DNA of 42,200 bases, taken from the NCBI GenBank assembly GCA_049972045.1, contig JBMFKS010000014.1, positions 1 through 42,200 on the forward strand. The letters run 5' to 3'. Made by a program: the position numbers and the translations under genes. The DNA is from SpSt-77 sp049972045. GTDB taxonomy: Bacteria; Chloroflexota; Anaerolineae; B4-G1; DUEL01. Of this stretch, positions 14,645 through 21,047 are shown piece after piece. The notes below the pieces were generated by a model, which did no database searches, was not told the origin of the DNA, and saw nothing but the letters and a program-made list of their open reading frames with translations. Every line of letters starts with the position of its first letter. Position 1 is the first letter of the stretch.

Positions 14645-17059
14645 ATGGGAATTCTGGGCCCGCTATATAACCTGCTCAGCACGGGACCTGGCACCTTCGT
14701 CTACCACCTGTTGATTCTGCTGGCCCTGGAGGGCGCCGCCGGGATCGCGCTGGCGGAGTACCGGCATACCCGAAATCCGGATCAGCGCCGCTTCCTGATC
14801 GCTTTCATAGTCGTCCTGCTCCTGCGGGTCCCTCTCCTGGTCCTGGGGCCTCAGGGCCATAACCTCCTCGCCCCCCTTCTCTATGCACTGGAGGTCGCCA
14901 GCCTGACTATGATGTGCTGGGCGTTTCTCTCCCCTCTGGTCGGACGGCGGGCAGGAAGGTGGTTCCTGATCGTTCAGTCCACGGCGATCATCGGCTTCAC
15001 CCTCCTGTTCTTCCCCCTTTGGTATCCTCTGGCTCGCTCCGTCCCCTTCTTTGAGTACACCGCTTTCTGGCAGCAGACGATCTGGGACATCTGGGCAACC
15101 CTGCTGGCCATCTTCACCGGCCTGTACCTGCTCCTGCAACGGCGACGGGTAGAATATCTGCTGCCAGGTATTGCCTTTCTGATCATCGCTTTAGGCAACG
15201 GGTTGGTGACTCTGGATCAGACGGGGCTGGGCCGGCTGGTTAATCTCTTTGGCTACCCCCTCCTCTCCGTCGTAGTGTACCGCGCGGCTCTGCAGGACCT
15301 TTGGGCCTACCGGCAGGAACTGCAAACTCTGAGCGAACGCTCTCTGCAGCAGACGCAGGAACTGCTCTCCCTCCTGGGGGTCAGCCAGGCACTCAGTGCA
15401 TCCCTGGAACTGGAGCCGGTCCTGAAGCAGGTCGCGGAGCACATCGCCCAGGCCCTGGATGCCGACCGGGTGGCGGTCCTGCTGCGGCCGGCAGAGGGAC
15501 CAGGAGACCTCTCTGAAGAAGGGGTGCCCGAACGGCTGGGGCTGATGACCCTGTATGCCCCCCTGACCGGGCACATGCTATTGCCCGATCCCGTAGACGT
15601 CCCCCTGGACCAATATCCTCTTCTGGCCCACGCTGTCCGCAGGCGGCGGCATCTGATTCTGCATCCTCACCGCCCGCAACCGGACCTGCAATCCCTCTAC
15701 GACCTCCTGCAGAGCCCGAAAGGGGGGGCAATAATGGTGCAACCTCTGGTCCAGAGGAACCGGGTATTGGGAGCCCTCATCATTGTGAACGATCACCGAC
15801 CGGCCCCCTTTGAGAGCCGGGATGTTCGTCTATGCGCATCCATTGCGGCTCAGATGGCCGCAGCCATTGAGAATGTCTACCTGTACCGTCGCCTGGGGCA
15901 GGAGGTCCAGCGCCTGGAGCAGGCGCTCCGGGAGCGGGAGCGGGAGGCCCTGCTGCGAGAGGCGATTCTGGAGAGCGCGACCGAAGGGATCATTGTAACC
16001 AATGAGCAGGGGGTGGCCATCCGGTTGAACGCGGCGGCGGAGCGCATCCTGGGGGTTCCCCGCGAACGGCTACTGGGCCGCCCCGTTCAGCCTGCGCTGG
16101 AGGCTGTCGCGGCCCAATCCCTGGGGGACGTAGCCCGTCTTCAATCGCCGCTTCATACGCTCTTTGAACTGGAAGGGAAACAGATCGCCGTCAGCGCGGC
16201 GCCCGTCCGACTTCCCTCCGGGGAGCATCTGGGCGCAGTGGCCGTACTGCGGGATGTCACCCGGGAGGTCCAGGCGGAAAAATCCAAACGGGAATTCATC
16301 GCCCACGTCTCTCACGAACTCCGGACGCCCCTGACCGCCATCCTGGGCTACAGCGAGGCGCTCTACAGCGGCATAGTGGGCCCGCTATCCCCCACCCAGG
16401 CCACATTTCTCCACATCATCCACGACAACGCCCGTCGGCTGGTCGCGATTGCTAACAACCTCATCGCCGTGGCCGAAAGCGAGCAGGGGCGCCTGGAACT
16501 GATCTACGCCCCTACTGACCTGGCTCTGCTGGTCGGCGAGGTTCTGGAGTCCCTTGTTCCCCAGATGAAGGCGCGACAACTGGAATGGCGGCTGGAAGTA
16601 GCGGAGGATGTGCCCCCGGCGGAGGTAGACCCGCTGCGCATCCGTCAGGTCGTGAGTAACCTGCTCAGCAACGCGGTCAAATTCACTTATCCGGGTGGTC
16701 GGATAACCGTGGGGCTGGCAGCGGTGCCGGAACCGGGTGGGGCCCCTCCCCAGTTCTGTCGGCTCTGGGTTCAGGATACCGGTATCGGCATCCCGCTGGA
16801 GGAACAACCTCGGGTTTGGGAACGGTTCTACCGTACGGACGACCCGCTGCGAATGGCCGCGGGAGGTATGGGGGTGGGACTCTCCATTGTCAAGTCCCTG
16901 GTAGAGGCACACGGGGGGCGCGTCTGGCTGGAATCCGCGCCGGGGCAGGGGAGCACCTTCACCGTCCTGCTGCCGATCCGCCGGCCCCCATCACCGGCCA
17001 CGGCCGAGATGCCAGCGGGCGAGTATCCCCCGATAGAACAGGCGCTGGGGGAACCCTGA
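14645..17059 (+). CDS. Membrane sensor histidine kinase (7TM-GAF-PAS-HisKA-HATPase)
   Basis: An 804-aa sensor kinase. About seven membrane spans occupy residues 18-215. A coiled linker follows, then a GAF domain (about 240-410, starting LLSLLGVSQALSASLELEPV), a second coiled linker, and a PAS domain (about 440-545, ESATEGIIVTNEQGVAIRLN). The HisKA domain has phospho-acceptor His557 in FIAHVSHELRTPLTAILGY. The HATPase domain has the N box (QVVSNLLSNAVKFTYPGG), G1 (VQDTGIGIP, about 710) and G2 (GMGVGLSIVKSLVEAHGG, about 742). AAGGAG lies seven bases before the ATG. No response regulator is adjacent, so it is an orphan kinase. The ligand is unknown; the membrane and GAF regions suggest two inputs. 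Confidence 0.92.
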   Translation: MGILGPLYNLLSTGPGTFVYHLLILLALEGAAGIALAEYRHTRNPDQRRFLIAFIVVLLLRVPLLVLGPQGHNLLAPLLYALEVASLTMMCWAFLSPLVGRRAGRWFLIVQSTAIIGFTLLFFPLWYPLARSVPFFEYTAFWQQTIWDIWATLLAIFTGLYLLLQRRRVEYLLPGIAFLIIALGNGLVTLDQTGLGRLVNLFGYPLLSVVVYRAALQDLWAYRQELQTLSERSLQQTQELLSLLGVSQALSASLELEPVLKQVAEHIAQALDADRVAVLLRPAEGPGDLSEEGVPERLGLMTLYAPLTGHMLLPDPVDVPLDQYPLLAHAVRRRRHLILHPHRPQPDLQSLYDLLQSPKGGAIMVQPLVQRNRVLGALIIVNDHRPAPFESRDVRLCASIAAQMAAAIENVYLYRRLGQEVQRLEQALREREREALLREAILESATEGIIVTNEQGVAIRLNAAAERILGVPRERLLGRPVQPALEAVAAQSLGDVARLQSPLHTLFELEGKQIAVSAAPVRLPSGEHLGAVAVLRDVTREVQAEKSKREFIAHVSHELRTPLTAILGYSEALYSGIVGPLSPTQATFLHIIHDNARRLVAIANNLIAVAESEQGRLELIYAPTDLALLVGEVLESLVPQMKARQLEWRLEVAEDVPPAEVDPLRIRQVVSNLLSNAVKFTYPGGRITVGLAAVPEPGGAPPQFCRLWVQDTGIGIPLEEQPRVWERFYRTDDPLRMAAGGMGVGLSIVKSLVEAHGGRVWLESAPGQGSTFTVLLPIRRPPSPATAEMPAGEYPPIEQALGEP

Positions 17060-17108
17060 GAGTCAGGACTTCCGCAGTCGGGAGATTGCTTCGGCACTCC
17101 GTGCCCCC

Positions 17109-17168
17109 CTCGGGACGAAAGTTTCCGGCATTTCTTTGTGTCCTTCGTGTCCTTTGGGGTAGATTTTT
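17109..17168 (+). repeat. Left arm of the 60-bp inverted repeat around uvrA
   Basis: Its reverse complement matches 20089-20148 at 56 of 60 positions. The inner edge touches the uvrA stop codon (17168-17170). It carries the CTTTGTGTCCTTCGTGTCC core that also occurs, more diverged, at 20462-20490, 25290-25315 and 30602-30634. Confidence 0.9.
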
Positions 17169-20017
17169 CAGACGAGCTCTAAAATCCGCCGCAGGAACTG
17201 GCCGGTGTAACTGGCCTCCACCTGCGCCACGTCCTCGGGCCGGCCCTCGGCGACGACCCATCCCCCGGCGTCGCCCCCCTCTGGCCCCAGGTCTATGATC
17301 CAATCCGCCACCTTGATGATGTCCGGGTGGTGCTCTATGATGATCACCGTGTTGCCCGCGTCCACCAGCCGGTTCAGCACCGCCACCAGTTTGTCCACAT
17401 CCGCCGCATGCAGCCCCACGCTGGGCTCGTCCAACACGTAAAGGGTGCGCCCGGTGGCGATTTTGGAAAGTTCCCGCGCCAGTTTCACCCGCTGCGCTTC
17501 CCCGCCGGAGAGGGTCGGCGCGGGCTGGCCCAGCCGGATGTACCCCAGGCCCACATCCTGCAGCGTCTGCAGTTTGCGCTGGATGGCCGGGAAGGCGGAG
17601 AAGAACTCCACTGCCTCGTCCACCGTCATATCCAGCACCTCGGCGATGTTCTTTCCCTTGAAGCGGACCTGGAGCGTCTCCCGGTTGTACCGCCGGCCGT
17701 GGCAGACGTCGCAGGGGACGTAGACGTCGGGTAAAAACTGCATCTCAATGCGCAGGACGCCGTGCCCCTCGCACGCCTCACAGCGCCCCCCTTTGACGTT
17801 GAAGGAGAACCGCCCGGGCCGGTAGCCGCGGATTTTGGACTCCGGCAGCGCGGCGAAGAGGTCGCGGATGGGGCCGAAGAGGTTGGTGTACGTCGCCGGG
17901 TTGGAGCGGGGTGTCCGCCCGATGGGGGATTGGTCTATGTTGATGACCTTGTCTATGTGCTCCACGCCCTCTATCGCGTCGTGCTCCCCGGCGGGCTCCC
18001 GGGAGCCGTGCAGCATCTGCGCCAGGCGCTTGTAGAGGACGTCCACCAGCAAGGTGGACTTGCCGGAGCCGGAGACGCCGGTGATGCAGACGAACATCCC
18101 CAGGGGGATGCGGACGTCTATGTTCTTCAAATTGTGCTCCCGGGCTCCCCGTACCACCAGAAACTGTCCGTTGCCGGGGCGGCGCCGGCGGGGGAGGGGG
18201 ATCCGGCGGCGGCCGGAGAGATACGCCCCGGTCAGGCTGACGGGGTGGCTCAGGACGTCCTCCAGCGTCCCGGCGACGACGACCTCGCCCCCCTTCTCCC
18301 CAGCCCCCGGCCCCAGGTCTATGATCCAATCGGCGGCGCGGATCATCGCCTCGTCGTGCTCCACCACCAGCAGGGTATTCCCCAGGTCCCGCATCGCCTG
18401 CAGGGTGCGGATGAGGCGGTCGTTATCCCGCTGGTGCAGGCCGATGGTCGGCTCGTCCAGGACATAGAGGACGCCGGTCAACTGGGAGCCGATCTGCGTC
18501 GCCAGGCGGATACGCTGGGCCTCGCCCCCGGAGAGGGTGTCGGCGGTGCGGTCCAGCGTCAGGTAGTCCAGGCCCACGTTGACCATAAACTGAAGCCGAG
18601 AGCGAACTTCTTTCAGAATGCGGTCGGCGATGATCCGTTCCTTTTCGGTCAGGCGGCCTTCCAGTTCGTCCAGCCAGGCCAGGAGATGACGGGCGGGCCA
18701 GCGGGTCAGTTCGTAGATGTTCCTGCCGCCCACGGTGACGGCCAGGGCCTCGGGCCGCAGGCGCGCCCCGCCACAGGCCGGGCAGGGCCGACGGGTCATA
18801 AATTCTTCTATCTTGGCGCGGATGTAGTCGGAACTCGTCTCCCGATAGCGGCGCTGGAGGTTCGGGATGACCCCCTCAAAGGGGGTACGGTAGATGCGCC
18901 GCCCGCCGTCCCGCGCCGTGTAGGTGATGGGAATCTCTTCGCCGCCGCTCCCGTAGAGGATGAGGTTCCGCTGAGCCGGGGTCAGTTCCCGCCACGGGAC
19001 ATCGGTGGGGATGCGGTAATGGCGGGCCGCGGCCTCCAACAGTTGCCAGTAGTAGCCGTCGTGGTCATCCGTGTTCCAGGCAACGATGGCCCCCTCTTCC
19101 AGCGAGAGGTCCGGGTTGGGGACAATGAGGTCGGGGTCCAGTTCGGTGCGCGTCCCCAGCCCCTGGCAGGTCCGGCAGGCGCCGTGGGGACTGTTGAAAG
19201 AGAACGTCCGCGGCTCAATCTCGGGCAGACTGATGCCGCAGACCGGGCAGGCCAGATGTTCGGAGTAGAGAAGGTCGCGCGGCGGGTCCGAGGAGACGTC
19301 GTTGATGATTACGATGCCGTCGCCCAGCCGGAGGGCCGTCTCCACCGAATCGGTCAGGCGGGTGCGGAAGCCGTCGTCTATCTCCTCGGGGAGGATGAGC
19401 CGGTCCACCACTGCCTCAATGGTGTGCAGTTTGTACCGGTCCAGTTCTATCTCCTCGTCCACCTCCCGGACCACGCCGTCCACCCGCACGCGGACGAAGC
19501 CGGCTTTGCGGACGTCCTCCAAGACAGCCTGGTGGTGGCCCTTGCGGTCCCGAACCAGGGGAGCCAGGACCTGGAAGCGGGTGCCCGCGGGGAGGGCCAG
19601 GACCGCGTCCACGATCTGCTGGGCGGACTGGCGGGTCACCTCCCGGCCGCACTGCGGGCAGTGGGGGATGCCGATGCGTGCGTAGAGGAGGCGGAGGTAG
19701 TCGTAGATTTCGGTGACGGTGCCGACGGTGGAGCGGGGGTTGTGGGAGACGCCCCGCTGGTCAATGGAGATGGCGGGGGAGAGGCCCTCAATGGAGTCCA
19801 CGTCGGGTTTCTGCATCTCCCCCAGGAACTGGCGCGCGTAGGCGGAGAGGGACTCCACGTAGCGACGCTGCCCCTCGGCGAAGATGGTGTCAAAGGCCAG
19901 GGAGGACTTCCCCGAACCGGAGATGCCAGTGATGACGACGAGGCGGTCCCGGGGAATCTCCACGGTAATGTTCTTGAGGTTGTGTTGCCGGGCGCCCCGG
20001 ACGATAATCCGTTCCAT
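17168..20017 (-). CDS. uvrA: Excinuclease ABC subunit A
   Basis: Damage-recognition ATPase of nucleotide excision repair that loads UvrB at bulky DNA lesions. A 949-aa full-length protein with two ABC modules. Module 1 has Walker A GISGSGKSS (about 31-39), the CPQCGREV and CPACGGARLRP zinc-binding pairs, signature LSGGEAQRIRLATQIGSQL and Walker B GVLYVLDEPTIGLH. Module 2 has Walker A GVSGSGKSTL, zinc-binding CEACEGHG...CDVCHGRRYN, signature LSGGEAQRVKLARELSK and LYVLDEPSVGLH. The frame runs on to 20278, but that part is translated repeat. The ATG at 20017 begins with the family-typical MERIIVRGARQHNLKNI and has AGGAG upstream. The gene and its promoter are enclosed by near-identical inverted repeats. 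Confidence 0.97.
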   Translation of the reverse strand: MERIIVRGARQHNLKNITVEIPRDRLVVITGISGSGKSSLAFDTIFAEGQRRYVESLSAYARQFLGEMQKPDVDSIEGLSPAISIDQRGVSHNPRSTVGTVTEIYDYLRLLYARIGIPHCPQCGREVTRQSAQQIVDAVLALPAGTRFQVLAPLVRDRKGHHQAVLEDVRKAGFVRVRVDGVVREVDEEIELDRYKLHTIEAVVDRLILPEEIDDGFRTRLTDSVETALRLGDGIVIINDVSSDPPRDLLYSEHLACPVCGISLPEIEPRTFSFNSPHGACRTCQGLGTRTELDPDLIVPNPDLSLEEGAIVAWNTDDHDGYYWQLLEAAARHYRIPTDVPWRELTPAQRNLILYGSGGEEIPITYTARDGGRRIYRTPFEGVIPNLQRRYRETSSDYIRAKIEEFMTRRPCPACGGARLRPEALAVTVGGRNIYELTRWPARHLLAWLDELEGRLTEKERIIADRILKEVRSRLQFMVNVGLDYLTLDRTADTLSGGEAQRIRLATQIGSQLTGVLYVLDEPTIGLHQRDNDRLIRTLQAMRDLGNTLLVVEHDEAMIRAADWIIDLGPGAGEKGGEVVVAGTLEDVLSHPVSLTGAYLSGRRRIPLPRRRRPGNGQFLVVRGAREHNLKNIDVRIPLGMFVCITGVSGSGKSTLLVDVLYKRLAQMLHGSREPAGEHDAIEGVEHIDKVINIDQSPIGRTPRSNPATYTNLFGPIRDLFAALPESKIRGYRPGRFSFNVKGGRCEACEGHGVLRIEMQFLPDVYVPCDVCHGRRYNRETLQVRFKGKNIAEVLDMTVDEAVEFFSAFPAIQRKLQTLQDVGLGYIRLGQPAPTLSGGEAQRVKLARELSKIATGRTLYVLDEPSVGLHAADVDKLVAVLNRLVDAGNTVIIIEHHPDIIKVADWIIDLGPEGGDAGGWVVAEGRPEDVAQVEASYTGQFLRRILELV

Positions 20018-20039
20018 AGTGCTCCTATTGCGAAGAAAT

Positions 20040-20067
20040 ATTTTAACACGGGAGAACAGAATCGCAA
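20040..20067 (-). promoter_or_regulatory. Putative uvrA promoter
   Basis: On the minus strand TTGCGA, 16 bases, then TAAAAT (5 of 6), just upstream of the uvrA ribosome binding site and inside the inverted-repeat boundary. No LexA-type operator that I recognise is present. Confidence 0.5.
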
Positions 20068-20088
20068 AGGGTTTTTGCGGGGTGTGTC

Positions 20089-20148
20089 CAAAATCTATCA
20101 CAAAGGACACGAAGGACACAAAGAAATGCTGGAAACTTTCGTCCCGAG
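20089..20148 (-). repeat. Right arm of the 60-bp inverted repeat around uvrA
   Basis: Pairs with 17109-17168 (56 of 60 identical). It lies about 20 bases outside the uvrA promoter, so the segment between the arms contains exactly promoter plus gene. Confidence 0.9.
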
Positions 20149-20456
20149 CCCCTCGGGGCGAGGCCCCTCGGGCCGTGGCCCTCGGCGTGGCCCTCGCTGC
20201 GCCACGCGCCGAAGGTGCTCGCGCCGAGGCGTGGCGGGGCGTGGCCCTTCGGCCCGAGGCTTTTGGGCGTAGGGGCAACTGCGAGCAGTTGCCCTACCTC
20301 GCGCCGAGGCTTTTGGGCGTAGGGGCAACTGCGAGCAGTTGCCCTACCTCGCGCCGAGGCCTTGGGCCGAGGGCCCCGCGGCCCGAGGGCGTGGCGGGGC
20401 GTGGCCCTTCGGGCCGAGGCGTGGCGCAGCGTGGCCGAGGGGGTGAGAGCACCCCA
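20142..20456. repeat. GC-word block 2, flanked by inverted ACGAAGGACAC repeats
   Basis: A GC-rich non-coding block of words such as GCCGAGGC, GGCGTGGCCC and CCCCTCGGGGCGAGG. On its left are CACGAAGGACAC repeats (within 20089-20148) and on its right the inverted equivalent (CTTCGTGTTCTTGGTGTCC, 20462-20490), so the whole 20089-20495 region may be one composite element. It fills the gap between uvrA and the 140-aa gene; no coding sequence is supported in it. Confidence 0.65.
20261..20360 (+). repeat. Exact 50-bp tandem duplication with internal hairpin
   Basis: 20261-20310 and 20311-20360 are identical. Each unit holds an imperfect palindrome, GTAGGGGCAACTGC paired with GCAGTTGCCCTAC. The same palindrome forms the centre of the ~130-bp elements at 24291, 27735 and 34055. 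Confidence 0.9.
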
Positions 20457-20516
20457 AAGCCTTCGTGTTCTTGGTGTCCTTCGTGGTTTTGCGGTGGGAC
20501 ACCCCCCATCACTCGC

Positions 20517-20544
20517 TTGCGATGGGATGTTTTTGTGATATACT
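20517..20544 (+). promoter_or_regulatory. Putative promoter for the 140-aa gene
   Basis: TTGCGA, 16 bases, then TATACT, with a predicted start near 20551, ten bases before the ATG at 20561. The short leader contains GGAAAGG as a possible ribosome binding site. Confidence 0.45.
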
Positions 20545-20560
20545 CCGTAATGGAAAGGCT

Positions 20561-20983
20561 ATGACGGATTCATCGCTGCAACTACTGAGTCCCGATCGCG
20601 CCCGGCAATTGGTGGAACTGGCCGAGCAGGCCCGGCGGCAACTGGAACGGTTCGCCGGCCAGCCGGTCCGGTATGACGCCACAGCGCTGCAATTGCTGGA
20701 CGAATGGATTGAACGGACTCCCTCCCCTCCCCGGTCACTCCAGATTCTCTGGGTGGCTTTTGTCGGGGAGGTCTTTCGCCGACGCCATAACGGGGAGTGG
20801 GCCATTCACCAGGGCGACGGCGGGCAATTGACCGTTGTCTGCCCAACCGAACGGGGTGTGCTCCACCCCGTGGACGTGGCCGCGCAGGTGAGCCGCCGCA
20901 TCGCCAGGGGCATCGCCGAATCCCTAACCCTCTACTACGTCCGCCAGAGTATCCTCCTGCGGGAGTATGAGGACATCGCCTGA
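20561..20983 (+). CDS. Uncharacterised 140-aa protein
   Basis: I do not recognise this family with certainty. It is soluble, with a helical N-terminal half (LLSPDRARQLVELAEQARRQLERF), a middle with SLQILWVAFVGEVFRRRHNGEW, a short strand-like part (GGQLTVVCPTERGVLHPVDV), and a C-terminal helix (VSRRIARGIAESLTLYYVRQ). The order, a Trp-containing helix with GE followed by a VCP...HPVD region, faintly recalls small DUF proteins of the DUF3806 type. The ATG at 20561 follows GGAAAGG; the frame extends further upstream to 20465, but only through repeat sequence. Its stop codon is followed directly by a heptamer array and then a membrane spermidine-synthase-like gene on the same strand. Function unknown. 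Confidence 0.65.
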   Translation: MTDSSLQLLSPDRARQLVELAEQARRQLERFAGQPVRYDATALQLLDEWIERTPSPPRSLQILWVAFVGEVFRRRHNGEWAIHQGDGGQLTVVCPTERGVLHPVDVAAQVSRRIARGIAESLTLYYVRQSILLREYEDIA

Positions 20984-21047
20984 GGACGACGGACCACAGA
21001 CCCCAGACGACGGACGAGATGCGATGCGCGATACGCGAGACGCGATG
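20984..21047. repeat. Heptamer array at the stop/start junction
   Basis: Five units of the GGACGAC/AGACGAC/GGACCAC type (20984-21018) start at the base after the TGA of the 140-aa gene. About four units of the ATGCGAT/GCGCGAT type follow (21019-21047). The second set supplies the candidate ATG codons of the next gene (21024 and 21045). Confidence 0.8.

Noticed and set aside
17762..20272. Long plus-strand open frame (836 codons) opposite uvrA
   Set aside because: Shadow of uvrA, which has complete ABC and zinc motifs on the minus strand.
20018..20278. 87-codon N-terminal extension of uvrA
   Set aside because: It runs through the promoter, the inverted-repeat arm and GC-word sequence; the standard UvrA start is at 20017 with a ribosome binding site.
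20261..20360. Tandem repeats considered as a CRISPR array
   Set aside because: The two 50-base units are identical over their whole length with no variable spacers, and no cas gene is in the window.
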